From positions 1 to 64,000 of the forward strand of contig NHBR02000055.1 in assembly GCA_002167435.2 (NCBI GenBank): a stretch of 64,000 nucleotides of DNA. Direction: 5' to 3'. The DNA is from Allomuricauda sp. TMED12 (GTDB taxonomy: Bacteria; Bacteroidota; Bacteroidia; Flavobacteriales; Flavobacteriaceae). Position numbers and translations under genes: made by a program. Below, piece after piece: positions 45,749 to 53,708 of the stretch (the stretch's first letter is position 1; every line of letters starts with the position of its first letter). The notes under the pieces were generated by a model. It had not been told where the DNA came from, searched no databases, and saw only the letters and a list, made by a program, of their open reading frames with translations.

Positions 45749-46666
45749 TCAAACTTTGACGGTAGACCTAAACTTTAATGGGGATAGTTGAGCGTGCTTT
45801 TTAAAGAAATTGGAAAAATGTGCCACTTCTTCAAATCCTAAACTAAATGCAATTTCAGAAATGTTCCAGTCAGTATTGTTAAGTAGTATTTTGGCCTCTT
45901 CGAATATTCTGGCGTGGATAACAGCAGTTGTGGTGCTTCCCGTGGTCTCTTTGAGCACCTTATTAAGATGGTTGGCATGCACGGCCAAGCGCTCTGCAAA
46001 ATCGTTGGCAGTTTTTAATAATAGTTTTTGAGTTGGAGTATTTATAGGAAACTGCCGTTCCAGAAGCTCCACAAACATATCCGTTATTCTAATGGCTGCA
46101 TTTTTTCCATTCTCCACAGGTTGAACTGGATGTAGCTTTTGTCCCATATGCAATAACTCAATTACATATGCTCGAATCAAATCAAATTTGAAAGGATAAT
46201 CCGAAGAAAGTTCCTTGTCTATTTTTTTGAATAGCAGTTCGAGTTCGTTGTAGTCCTCCTCGGAGATATTGAGTATGGGATAACCGCCTGGTTGAAACAA
46301 AGGTAGCTTCTCCAATATAATCCCGCTTTTATCTTTAGATAAAAAGTTCTCGGTGAACACACAGAAATAGCCAGATTGTTCCTCATCCTGTGGCACATAG
46401 TTGTATGGAATTTTTGGCGAGGCAAACAATAACGCCTTATTATCAATATGGATTACCTTGTCCGCATATTCAGCTCGGTTTTTTCCATTAATGAGACTAA
46501 TCTTAAAATAGGCTCGCCGATCATAACGCATTTCGCCTTTACTTAACCTCGTACGATACTCGGAAATATTAAAAACATTGAAATGCCCTATATCCTTTCC
46601 AATATTATCAGGGATGGGCAAACCAAGTTTACCATAGAAATCACTTAATGTGAAAGGGTTATCCAT
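45749..46666 (-). CDS. AraC family transcriptional regulator
   Basis: 305 residues. N-terminal sensor region (~50-160, HIDNKALLFASPKIPYNY) followed by the AraC HTH pair: FAERLAVHANHLNKVLKETTG and WNISEIAFSLGFEEVAHFSNFFKKH (motifs SEIAFSLGF and FSNFFKKH). Effector not predictable. The SDR gene directly downstream is the probable target. Upstream of its start is the terminator of the oxidoreductase operon. Confidence 0.9.
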   Translation of the reverse strand: MDNPFTLSDFYGKLGLPIPDNIGKDIGHFNVFNISEYRTRLSKGEMRYDRRAYFKISLINGKNRAEYADKVIHIDNKALLFASPKIPYNYVPQDEEQSGYFCVFTENFLSKDKSGIILEKLPLFQPGGYPILNISEEDYNELELLFKKIDKELSSDYPFKFDLIRAYVIELLHMGQKLHPVQPVENGKNAAIRITDMFVELLERQFPINTPTQKLLLKTANDFAERLAVHANHLNKVLKETTGSTTTAVIHARIFEEAKILLNNTDWNISEIAFSLGFEEVAHFSNFFKKHAQLSPLKFRSTVKV

Positions 46667-46699
46667 ATTCTTGTAAAATTCAAATATACCCTAAAAACC

Positions 46700-46737
46700 A
46701 AAACACCTTCCAAAATTGCTTCTGGAAGGTGTTTTTT
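46700..46737. terminator. terminator after ferredoxin-NADP reductase gene
   Basis: ACACCTTCCA and TGGAAGGTGT enclose AAATTGCTTC-like loop; flanked by AAAA on the left and TTTTTT on the right, 20 bp past the stop at 46757. The right-hand T-run could also work for plus-strand transcription. Confidence 0.82.
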
Positions 46738-46756
46738 AAGAAATATATAATTGATT

Positions 46757-47818
46757 TTAATTGATGCTCTGGACCACTTCTTTCTTGGCTTCTTTTTTGG
46801 AACCATCAAACCCTTGAATTCCTCCTACAGTCGTATACTTCATTACAAATCGCTTATCTGGATTTATAATTTGATAGGCAAACTGACACATAACTGCTGC
46901 TTCATGGAATCCGGATAGGATCAACTTAAGTTTACCTGGATAGGTATTTACATCACCAATGGCAAACACCCCTGGAAGATTGGTCTGGTAATCCTTGGCA
47001 TTGTTCACTTTGATAGCGTTTTTCTCAATTTCCAAGCCCCAGTTGCCCAAAGGACCCAATTTTGGGGATAGTCCAAACAACGGAATAAAGTAATCGGTCT
47101 CCACATAAGTTTGTTCCTTATCTTCATCATTGTATTTGATAACAACAGCTTGCAGTTCGTCTTTTCCGTGAATCTCTTTTACTTCTGCTTTGGTAAAGAG
47201 TTGGATTTTGCCCAATTTGGCCAATTCCCTTGCTTTTTCCACTGAATCCAATGCACCACGGAATTCATTTCTTCGGTGGACCAAGGAAACTTCGGAAGCT
47301 ACATCGGCCAAGAATATAGCCCAATCCAATGCAGAGTCACCACCACCGGAAATCACCACTTTTTTATCCCTGAACTGCTCAGGGTCTTTGATCATATATT
47401 CCACTCCTTTGCTTTCAAAGATTCCAATATTTGGAATCAATGGTTTTCTAGGTTCAAAAGACCCCAATCCGCCAGCGATTACCACAACGGGAGCATGGTG
47501 TTGTGTTCCCTTGTTCGTGGTTACAATATAAGAACCATCTTCTTGCTTGTCCAAAGTTTCGGCACGCTCGCCCAAGGTGAAACCTGGTTCAAATGGCTTG
47601 ATTTGTTCCATAAGGTTATCAACCAAAGTACCGGCCAAAATTTCTGGATAGGCAGGAATATCGTAAATGGGTTTCTTTGGATATATTTCTGAACATTGTC
47701 CTCCAGGCTGCGGCAAAGCATCAATTAAATGACACTTGAGTTTAAGTAATCCCGCTTCAAAAACGGTGAACAATCCTGTTGGGCCTGCTCCGATTATAAT
47801 GATGTCTTTCTTTATCAT
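46757..47818 (-). CDS. ferredoxin-NADP reductase (thioredoxin reductase-like FNR)
   Basis: 353 residues. FAD loop IIIGAGPTGLFTVFEAG (~5-21), NADPH loop VVISGGGDSALDWA (~150-163), and FAIGDVNTYPGK (FAD, ATG-D type). It lacks the CxxC redox pair of thioredoxin reductase, so it is the FNR2 type common in Bacteroidota. Probably transfers NADPH electrons to ferredoxin; next to cobA and the siroheme reductase it may supply the reductase (inference). A palindromic repeat sits in the 71 bp before it from cobA. Confidence 0.88.
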   Translation of the reverse strand: MIKKDIIIIGAGPTGLFTVFEAGLLKLKCHLIDALPQPGGQCSEIYPKKPIYDIPAYPEILAGTLVDNLMEQIKPFEPGFTLGERAETLDKQEDGSYIVTTNKGTQHHAPVVVIAGGLGSFEPRKPLIPNIGIFESKGVEYMIKDPEQFRDKKVVISGGGDSALDWAIFLADVASEVSLVHRRNEFRGALDSVEKARELAKLGKIQLFTKAEVKEIHGKDELQAVVIKYNDEDKEQTYVETDYFIPLFGLSPKLGPLGNWGLEIEKNAIKVNNAKDYQTNLPGVFAIGDVNTYPGKLKLILSGFHEAAVMCQFAYQIINPDKRFVMKYTTVGGIQGFDGSKKEAKKEVVQSIN

Positions 47819-47844
47819 AATTCTTCCTTTAATTCGTCTTGAAA

Positions 47845-47868
47845 GTCCCTTCGACTTCGCTCAGGGTC
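47845..47868 (+). repeat. dispersed palindromic repeat, copy C
   Basis: Core TCGACTTCGCTC with arms GTCCCT and AGGGTC (five of six pairs). Intergenic, between the ferredoxin-NADP reductase start and the cobA stop. Confidence 0.75.
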
Positions 47869-47889
47869 CTAACGAGTTGACATTTTTGA

Positions 47890-48666
47890 TTAAACTTTCT
47901 CTAGCAATTCTTTTCCCTGATTTTGATATTCCTTTTGAACATCCAAGAGTTGTTGACGATGGTTCACCACCTCGCCTATGATTATTATAGCAGGATTGGA
48001 TAACTGCTGCTCCCTTGCCTTGTCCTCAATGGAAGCAACAGTGCTAACTCCAATCTTTTCGTAATCGGTTGTGCCATTTTGAATAATGGCCACCGGTGTA
48101 TTTTGTTTCCCTTCTTTTTTGAAAAGTTCCATGATTTCCCCAAGCTTGGACATTCCCATAAGAATGATTACCGTTGCGTTGGATTTTGCGGCCAATGCCA
48201 CATCGATTGAAAGCTTGTGTTCCTTGGTTGTTCCGGTAATCACCCAAAAACTTTCGGCAGCACCTCTTTTGGTAACCGGAATGTTTTGTGATGCCGGTAC
48301 GGATACCGAGGATGAAATTCCAGGCACTACGGCAACTTCCACTCCATATGCGGCGGCATGTTCCATCTCTTCCGCTCCTCTTCCAAATACAAAGGGATCT
48401 CCTCCTTTTAATCTCACCACCTGTAATCCTCGTTCGGCCCGCTCAACAATCAAATCGTTGATCTGTTCTTGTTGATAGGCATAGCAGCCTTTACGTTTTC
48501 CCACAAATATTTTCTCAGCTTGTGCGGCGTACTCCAATAGCTCTGAAGACACCAAAGCATCATACAAAACAACATCTGCAGCTTGTAGGGCCTTGATTCC
48601 TTTCAAGGTTATCAAATCCACATCGCCCGGGCCTGCACCCACAACTGTCAACTTTCCTCTACGCAT
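47890..48666 (-). CDS. cobA: uroporphyrinogen-III C-methyltransferase
   Basis: 258 residues, single-domain SUMT. VVGAGPGDVDLITLKG is the N-terminal loop, VRLKGGDPFVFGRGAEE the diagnostic motif, and GTTKEHKL and ILMGMSKL (SAM site) follow. It methylates uroporphyrinogen III twice to precorrin-2 for siroheme. Its start overlaps the last 8 bases of the siroheme-dependent reductase gene, so enzyme and cofactor synthesis are translationally linked. Confidence 0.94.
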   Translation of the reverse strand: MRRGKLTVVGAGPGDVDLITLKGIKALQAADVVLYDALVSSELLEYAAQAEKIFVGKRKGCYAYQQEQINDLIVERAERGLQVVRLKGGDPFVFGRGAEEMEHAAAYGVEVAVVPGISSSVSVPASQNIPVTKRGAAESFWVITGTTKEHKLSIDVALAAKSNATVIILMGMSKLGEIMELFKKEGKQNTPVAIIQNGTTDYEKIGVSTVASIEDKAREQQLSNPAIIIIGEVVNHRQQLLDVQKEYQNQGKELLEKV

Positions 48667-50749
48667 GTTCCAACTCTAACTTTCTGAACTTTTCCAACTT
48701 TTCCAAAACAGTTTTGGCATCTTCCAAGTAGCTTTTTGCAAAAGCTTCGGATGGTTCGTTCTTATTCAATTGAAGGGCCACTTCACCAAACCCGCCCTCA
48801 AAGGCTATTTTTCCTTCTTCCACATACAGCCTATCAAAATCCTTGATGATGCTTGCATGGGTATTGGTCTTCACTTTTTCCGCTGTCAACAATGCTTTGG
48901 CGGAATTCACAATGGATTGATAGGAATAATAGATACTTGCCGCCCATTTTCCTTCTTTGATGGCCTCTTCGGCATTTTCTATCTTCTCTTGGCTTTCAAA
49001 GAACAATGTGGCCACTAAATCCACAATGACCCCTGCACATTCCCCGATACCTATCTCTTTTTTATATTTTTCTTCATTTCCCCAATCGATAAAATCTTCT
49101 TGGGTTAGATTGTCCACATCGGTCAAAGGTTTAAGGAAGTCATAGAAATAATGTTGCCCTTTTTCCTCGTAATAATCGGTAAAGGATGCCCCATTTCCAT
49201 TGGCTTCAAAATCGTTCAAAATAAGGCGCAATGCTTGTGGACCTCTTTTACTTGGAATCTTAGCTACTTTATCTGCAAATCTTGCTCTTCCATCGCCATA
49301 GTTTCCGCCTCCCAACAATACTTGAAGAGCGGGTGCTACCAGTTTATCCTTGGTTCTCACGGACATTCCCTGAAAGCCGATGTGCGCCATATTATGTTGA
49401 CCACAAGCGTTCATGCAACCACTGATTTTGATGACCACATCCGGATTATGGATATACTGTGGATATTCGGCTTTGATAACCCTTTCCAACTCATCTGCAA
49501 TTCCCGTACTACTGGCAATACCAAGGTTACAGGTGTCGGTTCCTGGACAAGCTGTGATGTCCAAGGCCTTGTTATAACCTGCTTCGGCAAAGCCCAGTTT
49601 TTTGAGTTCCTGATAAAAGAAAGGAACCAGTTCCTCCTTAACATAGGGTATCAATATGTTTTGCCTAAGTGACAAACGAATTTCACCTGCAGCATAATCC
49701 TGTACCAATTTGGCGAGCTCACGGGCTTTATCAGTGTAAAAATCACCTAAAAGCACTTTAATACCGATGGCCACATAGCCATCTTGTTTTTGGGGAACCA
49801 GATTGGTCGACTTCCATTGTTCAAAAGCTTCTTGGTCTTCAATTGAAACTTCAGGTGTCTCAACCTCAGCAACTTTGACTTTAGGATAGTCTTCGAAATT
49901 AATTGGGTAGGTTTCATGAGGAATTGCCGTTTGCTCCTTTTCAAGTAATTCTTTGAAACCGTCAAGTCCCAAGTCCTTCAACAAAAACTTCATTCTGGCT
50001 TTGGCCCTACTCTTACGCTCCCCGTATCTATCGAACACACGGATCACACCTTCCATCAATGGAATAATTTTATCCGTAGGCAAAAAGCTATAAAGCTCAT
50101 CGGCGTGGCGCGGTTGTGAACCCAGACCACCGGCCAACATCACTTTAAATCCTCGTTCCCCGTCCCTTTCCTTGGCGATAAAGCCAAGATCATGCATATA
50201 CGACAGTCCTGTATCTTCATCACTTGCCGAGAAAGAAACCTTGAATTTCCTTCCCATTTCCTGTCCGATCGGATTTCGCAGAAAATATTCGAAAACCGCT
50301 TGGGCATAGGGAGAAACATCAAATGGTTCATCTACATCGATTCCCGCAGTTTCGCTAGCGGTTACATTACGTACAGTATTACCACAAGCTTCACGAAGTG
50401 TTACCTGGTCCTTTTCGAGTTGAGCCCACAATTCAGGTGTACGCTCCAAATCAACATAATGAATCTGGATATCCTGTCGTGTGGTGATATGCAACCGTCC
50501 TCGAGAATACTCATCAGAAACATCGGCAATTCGAAGCAACTGATTGGAAGTTACCTTTCCATAAGGCAACTTAATACGAATCATTTGAACCCCTTGCTGA
50601 CGTTGACCGTAAACACCACGCGCCAAACGTAGACTTCGGAATTTTTCTTCATCTATATTCCCACCTTTGAACTGGCGGATTTTTTTCTCCAATTCAATGA
50701 TGTCCTTTTCTACAACCGGGTTTTCTATTTCTGTTCTAAAGCTTTGCAT
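48659..50749 (-). CDS. siroheme nitrite/sulfite reductase with C-terminal HEPN-like domain
   Basis: 696 residues. Two ferredoxin-like/siroheme-binding halves; TRQDIQIHYVDL and LRQNILIPYVKEE are the sirohaem-contacting R-Q pairs. The [4Fe-4S]-siroheme cluster ligands are CPGTDTC (C-x5-C, ~400) and CMNACGQH (C-x3-C, ~437). The last ~125 residues (from CAGVIVDLV) are not part of the reductase; the helical ENAEEAIKEGKWAASIYYSYQSIVNSAKALL resembles a HEPN domain. Sulfite is the likely substrate because cysH precedes it and cobA follows, although the family also contains nitrite reductases. An operator-like motif lies just upstream. Confidence 0.88.
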   Translation of the reverse strand: MQSFRTEIENPVVEKDIIELEKKIRQFKGGNIDEEKFRSLRLARGVYGQRQQGVQMIRIKLPYGKVTSNQLLRIADVSDEYSRGRLHITTRQDIQIHYVDLERTPELWAQLEKDQVTLREACGNTVRNVTASETAGIDVDEPFDVSPYAQAVFEYFLRNPIGQEMGRKFKVSFSASDEDTGLSYMHDLGFIAKERDGERGFKVMLAGGLGSQPRHADELYSFLPTDKIIPLMEGVIRVFDRYGERKSRAKARMKFLLKDLGLDGFKELLEKEQTAIPHETYPINFEDYPKVKVAEVETPEVSIEDQEAFEQWKSTNLVPQKQDGYVAIGIKVLLGDFYTDKARELAKLVQDYAAGEIRLSLRQNILIPYVKEELVPFFYQELKKLGFAEAGYNKALDITACPGTDTCNLGIASSTGIADELERVIKAEYPQYIHNPDVVIKISGCMNACGQHNMAHIGFQGMSVRTKDKLVAPALQVLLGGGNYGDGRARFADKVAKIPSKRGPQALRLILNDFEANGNGASFTDYYEEKGQHYFYDFLKPLTDVDNLTQEDFIDWGNEEKYKKEIGIGECAGVIVDLVATLFFESQEKIENAEEAIKEGKWAASIYYSYQSIVNSAKALLTAEKVKTNTHASIIKDFDRLYVEEGKIAFEGGFGEVALQLNKNEPSEAFAKSYLEDAKTVLEKLEKFRKLELEHA

Positions 50750-50760
50750 AATCTAGTTTT

Positions 50761-50794
50761 CCTATCGTTTTAATATACTTATTATAAAAACGAA
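50761..50794. promoter_or_regulatory. operator-like site upstream of the siroheme reductase gene
   Basis: Contains CCTATCGTTTTAATATA, sharing CTAT-N-GTTTTA-(A/G)TA with two sites before cysH, and continues into an inverted half TAAAAACGA, so TCGTTTT and AAAAACGA form an imperfect palindrome. It sits 12-45 bp before the start codon. Proposed binding site of the Rrf2 regulator nearby; not proven. Confidence 0.45.
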
Positions 50795-50829
50795 TCACAT
50801 TAAATGATTTATATATCTACGTCATCTAT

Positions 50830-51453
50830 CTATTGAAGGTGAATGCCGCACTCTCTGCTTTCCAATGCTTTTACCGGATCAAAATATGTGCTATTCTTTG
50901 GTAAATTATGTGCTTCCAAATAGCCATCCAAATCATCATCTGTCCAATAATAAAACGGGCTTATTTTAAGAATTCCATCCTTGCTATAGCTCAAAATATC
51001 TTTGGAAGATCTTAACTCAGTCTGACGTATTCTTATATTGGAAAACCAGATATCCGGTTTAAAATCTGCCAAAGCTCTTCGGAAAGGCTCAAGCTTTACA
51101 ATCTCGGAAAATTCGGCATGTTCGGGTTGGTCCACTGAAGGAAATCCCAAACGATGTTCCGTAAATGCCTTTGTTTCTTTGGGAACGTAGGTATTGAGGT
51201 TAAGATTGAGCAAATTGGTTAAATAAGCAGCATGCTCATAGGTTTCCGGTAAATTATAACCTGTATCGCACCAAACTACATTTATTCCAGGGTCTTCCAT
51301 ACTAAATGTATTAAGTAGTACCGCAGAGTACTTTCCAAAGCTAGTGGTAACAATTCTTTTATTGGACAATTGTAATGCCCAACTAATAATTTCTTCTGGT
51401 GGTATTCCTCTAAATTGCTTGTTGTAATAATCCAAATCTATATTGAGTGACAT
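50830..51453 (-). CDS. cysH: phosphoadenylylsulfate (PAPS) reductase family protein
   Basis: 207 residues of the adenylyl/phosphoadenylyl sulfate reductase fold. TTSFGKYSAVLL (PP-loop-like), WCDTGYNLPETYEHA and the C-terminal SRECGIHLQ with the catalytic cysteine are visible. The CC...CxxC cysteines that bind [4Fe-4S] in APS reductases are absent, which favours PAPS. It yields sulfite for the downstream reductase. No cysD/cysN/cysC sulfate-activation genes are adjacent. Its 172-bp upstream region holds two copies of the CTAT-GTTTTA motif. Confidence 0.88.
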   Translation of the reverse strand: MSLNIDLDYYNKQFRGIPPEEIISWALQLSNKRIVTTSFGKYSAVLLNTFSMEDPGINVVWCDTGYNLPETYEHAAYLTNLLNLNLNTYVPKETKAFTEHRLGFPSVDQPEHAEFSEIVKLEPFRRALADFKPDIWFSNIRIRQTELRSSKDILSYSKDGILKISPFYYWTDDDLDGYLEAHNLPKNSTYFDPVKALESRECGIHLQ

Positions 51454-51464
51454 AAAATATATAG

Positions 51465-51481
51465 TCTATAGTTTTAATAGG
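51465..51481. promoter_or_regulatory. operator-like motif, cysH-proximal
   Basis: CTATAGTTTTAATAGGA: CTAT and ATAG arms around AGTTTTA, 12 bp before the cysH start codon. One of three related sites in the region. Confidence 0.48.
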
Positions 51482-51543
51482 AATTTCAAAAATAAAATTA
51501 ATTTTTAGAATAAAAAGTAAAATGAAGCTAAAAATCACTTTTA

Positions 51544-51559
51544 TCCTATAGTTTTAGTA
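51544..51559. promoter_or_regulatory. operator-like motif, cysH-distal
   Basis: CCTATAGTTTTAGTAG, sharing 14 of 16 positions with the cysH-proximal site and lying ~79 bp further upstream, between the Rrf2 gene stop and cysH. Confidence 0.45.
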
Positions 51560-51625
51560 GATTAACGGAAAAAGGGACTTGATTTTTAAAGAATCTTACT
51601 GGATAAGCTTCAATTTTAAGGAACT

Positions 51626-52033
51626 CTACAGTAAATCTGCCAATGTGTTATTTCTGTAGACATCTAGCGCACTGTCCCTTACCTGAAGCATTAATTTATG
51701 AACTGAGCACTCCTCCTCATTAGGGCAGTCGTCACATTTTTCGTAGAAATTAAGGCTAACACAAGGTACCATGGCAATGGGTCCTTCCAAAACACGCATT
51801 ACGGTAGTCATTAGAATATCCTCGGGTTCCTTAATCAGGTAATACCCTCCCCCTTTTCCTTTTTTGGACCCCAAAAGTCCATTTCTTCGAAGAGTGAGCA
51901 AAATACTTTCCAAAAATTTTTGGGAAATATTCTCATGTTTCGCTATTTCCGCAATTTGAATAGGTTCCCTATCCTTTACTTTGGCAAGAAATGTAAGTGC
52001 CTTTAAACCGTATTTTGTCTTCTTCGAGAGCAT
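51626..52033 (-). CDS. Rrf2 family transcriptional regulator
   Basis: 135 residues. Winged helix at the N-terminus (KYGLKALTFLAKV, IAKHENISQKFLESILLTLRRNGLLGSKKGKGGGYYL is the Rrf2 signature; key parts KFLESILLTLRRNGLL and GKGGGYYL). The effector region has four cysteines, CVSLNFYEKCDDCPNEEEC, compatible with an Fe-S cluster as in IscR/NsrR-type members. Its place directly upstream of cysH, with repeated palindromic motifs in that promoter, suggests it regulates sulfur assimilation (inference). Confidence 0.9.
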   Translation of the reverse strand: MLSKKTKYGLKALTFLAKVKDREPIQIAEIAKHENISQKFLESILLTLRRNGLLGSKKGKGGGYYLIKEPEDILMTTVMRVLEGPIAMVPCVSLNFYEKCDDCPNEEECSVHKLMLQVRDSALDVYRNNTLADLL

Positions 52034-52088
52034 CGTACGAATATAGGGAAAATTAAAAATCTACCCTCCAAACCAGATAATAGAAACA

Positions 52089-53255
52089 TTATCCCAACGC
52101 CTGCTCTATATCGGCAATAATGTCGTCGATATGCTCTAAGCCAACGGACACACGAACCATACCATCAGAAATGCCAACAGCCTCGCGTTCTTCAGTAGTG
52201 AGCTTACTATGCGTCGTAGATGCAGGATGCGTTACAATACTTCTGGCATCCCCCAAGTTAGCGGATAATGACAATAGTTGAATGCTATCAAAGAATTCCA
52301 TGCCTGCCTCGAGACCTCCCTTTACCTCGAACGCTACTACACAGCCCCCTGCTTTCATCTGCTTCTTGGCGATTTCATGTTTTGGGTGCGATTTCAAGAA
52401 CGGATATTTCACCCATTCAATTTTATCGTGACCTTCCAGATATGTCGCTAACTTCAATGCATTCTCACAATGCCTATCCACTCGAATGGCCAAGGTTTCC
52501 AAACTTCTGGACAACACCCATGCGTTGAAGGGCGACAATGCTGGTCCCGTTATTCGAGAAAAACGGTATACCTTGTCCATCAAATCACCACTACCTACCG
52601 TGATTCCTGCCAATACCCGACCTTGTCCATCCATTAACTTTGTACCTGAGTGAATCACTAAATCAGCACCAAATTTTATAGGTTGTTGCAAATATGGTGT
52701 TGCAAAACAATTGTCTATTATAAAAATGAGGTCGTGCTTTTTGGCAATTTTTCCAAGCACTTCCAAATCCAACACATCTACCCCCGGATTAGTCGGTGTT
52801 TCGGCATAAAGAATCTTACTGTTGGGCTTTATCAAACTTTCAATTTCCGACGGATCGTTCGCATCAAAATAGCTGGTCCCGATATTCCATTTAGGAAAAA
52901 ACTGCGTGAACAAAGTATGCGTAGACCCAAAAATACTTTTGGACGATATCACATGGTCGCCTGCATCCAACAAGGCGGCCAAGGTGGAAAAAACTGCGGC
53001 CATTCCTGAGGCATAGGCAAAACCATTCTCAGCACCTTCCATCTTGCAAACTTTGTCGATGAGCTCGTTCGAATTGGGATTCGAATATCTGGAATAAATA
53101 TTGCGCTGCTTTTCCTCAGCAAAAGATGCACGCATATCCTCCGCATCTTCAAAAACAAAGCTCGATGTCATATAAATAGGGCTGGAATGCTCCAAATTTT
53201 GACTGCGCTCCATTTGGGTTCTTATTGCCTGTGTCTCGAATTTCTTGTCTTTCAT
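52089..53255 (-). CDS. O-acyl-homoserine sulfhydrylase (trans-sulfuration PLP enzyme)
   Basis: 388 residues of the Cys/Met metabolism PLP family. YSRYSNPN (PLP-contacting tyrosine region), YAETPTNPGVDVLDL, IDNCFATPYLQQP and VIHSGTKLMDGQGR (PLP lysine, ~205) are visible. It replaces the acyl group of O-acyl-homoserine with sulfide to give homocysteine, or acts as cystathionine gamma-synthase. Since the adjacent fusion protein carries a MetX homoserine O-acetyltransferase domain, O-acetyl-homoserine is the expected substrate despite the common O-succinylhomoserine name of this subgroup. Confidence 0.88.
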   Translation of the reverse strand: MKDKKFETQAIRTQMERSQNLEHSSPIYMTSSFVFEDAEDMRASFAEEKQRNIYSRYSNPNSNELIDKVCKMEGAENGFAYASGMAAVFSTLAALLDAGDHVISSKSIFGSTHTLFTQFFPKWNIGTSYFDANDPSEIESLIKPNSKILYAETPTNPGVDVLDLEVLGKIAKKHDLIFIIDNCFATPYLQQPIKFGADLVIHSGTKLMDGQGRVLAGITVGSGDLMDKVYRFSRITGPALSPFNAWVLSRSLETLAIRVDRHCENALKLATYLEGHDKIEWVKYPFLKSHPKHEIAKKQMKAGGCVVAFEVKGGLEAGMEFFDSIQLLSLSANLGDARSIVTHPASTTHSKLTTEEREAVGISDGMVRVSVGLEHIDDIIADIEQALG

Positions 53256-53272
53256 TTTATTTACTTTATATG

Positions 53273-53296
53273 GTGGCTCAACGGAGTCGAAGCCAC
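53273..53296 (-). repeat. dispersed palindromic repeat, copy D (3' flank of GIY-YIG gene)
   Basis: Minus-strand core TCGACTCCGTTG with arms GTGGCT and AGCCAC, perfectly complementary. It ends 1 bp before the GIY-YIG stop codon and is in the opposite orientation to copy E, with the same arms. Confidence 0.82.
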
Positions 53297-53297
53297 T

Positions 53298-53612
53298 TTA
53301 TTTTTCTTCTTTGTAATATTTAAAATTCGTCTCATTCTTGCACTCAGACAAATTTGGGAGAGCATCAAACTTTCCATCTATCAATGCTTCCTTCTTCGCC
53401 CTAGACCATCCTTGAATCTGCTTTTCACGTTCGAAAGCAGATGTAATACTCAGATACTCTTCCACATATACCAACGTAACGGGCAATCTTTTTTTGGTAT
53501 GATTTGCGCCCCTACCATCTTTATGTTGATTTATGCGCTTTTCCAATTCAATGGTGCTCCCTGTATAGTAACTTCCATCTGAACATTCCAAAATATAGAC
53601 ATAACCTTTCAT
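53298..53612 (-). CDS. GIY-YIG endonuclease domain protein
   Basis: 104 residues from the ATG at 53612 (MKGYVYILECSDGSYYTGST). A frame opening at 53648 adds 12 residues that are translation of a palindromic repeat and is rejected. The single-domain GIY-YIG core is complete: GYVYIL and YYTGST beta strands, ELEKRINQHKDG (catalytic Arg), and AFEREKQIQGWSRAKKEALI (catalytic Glu and following helix). Length matches the UPF0213/YhbQ-like short family. It cleaves DNA with a metal ion in characterised relatives; the substrate here could be the flanking palindromes (speculative). Confidence 0.9.
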   Translation of the reverse strand: MKGYVYILECSDGSYYTGSTIELEKRINQHKDGRGANHTKKRLPVTLVYVEEYLSITSAFEREKQIQGWSRAKKEALIDGKFDALPNLSECKNETNFKYYKEEK

Positions 53613-53624
53613 CCGTTGACTATT

Positions 53625-53648
53625 GTGGCTTCGACTCCGCTCAGCCAC
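53625..53648 (+). repeat. dispersed palindromic repeat, copy E (5' flank of GIY-YIG gene)
   Basis: Core TCGACTCCGCTC with complementary arms GTGGCT and AGCCAC, 12 bp upstream of the GIY-YIG start codon. Confidence 0.85.
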
Positions 53649-53668
53649 CGTTACGATTTTTTTAACTA

Positions 53669-53692
53669 GCTATTTCGACTCCGCTCAGTTAC
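53669..53692 (+). repeat. dispersed palindromic repeat, copy F (left half of doublet)
   Basis: Core TCGACTCCGCTC, arms GCTATT and AGTTAC. Opposite in orientation to copy G 16 bp further on; the two can form one long hairpin. Confidence 0.75.
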
Positions 53693-53708
53693 CGTGTTTT
53701 GAGTGCTA

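Larger units (their letters stand above)
53273..53648 (-). mobile_element. putative palindrome-bounded GIY-YIG gene cassette
   Basis: A 376-bp unit: one small nuclease gene between two 24-bp palindromes in opposite orientation that share identical arms (GTGGCT/AGCCAC), arms not seen in any other copy here. The unit sits between the sulfhydrylase and the MetX-AK-HSD gene, which are otherwise methionine neighbours. No target-site duplication was identified, and mobility is inferred only. Confidence 0.45.

Noticed and set aside
53613-53648. N-terminal MAERSRSHNSQR extension of the GIY-YIG protein
   Set aside because: These codons are the translated palindromic repeat copy E; the ATG at 53612 begins the conserved GYVYIL strand.
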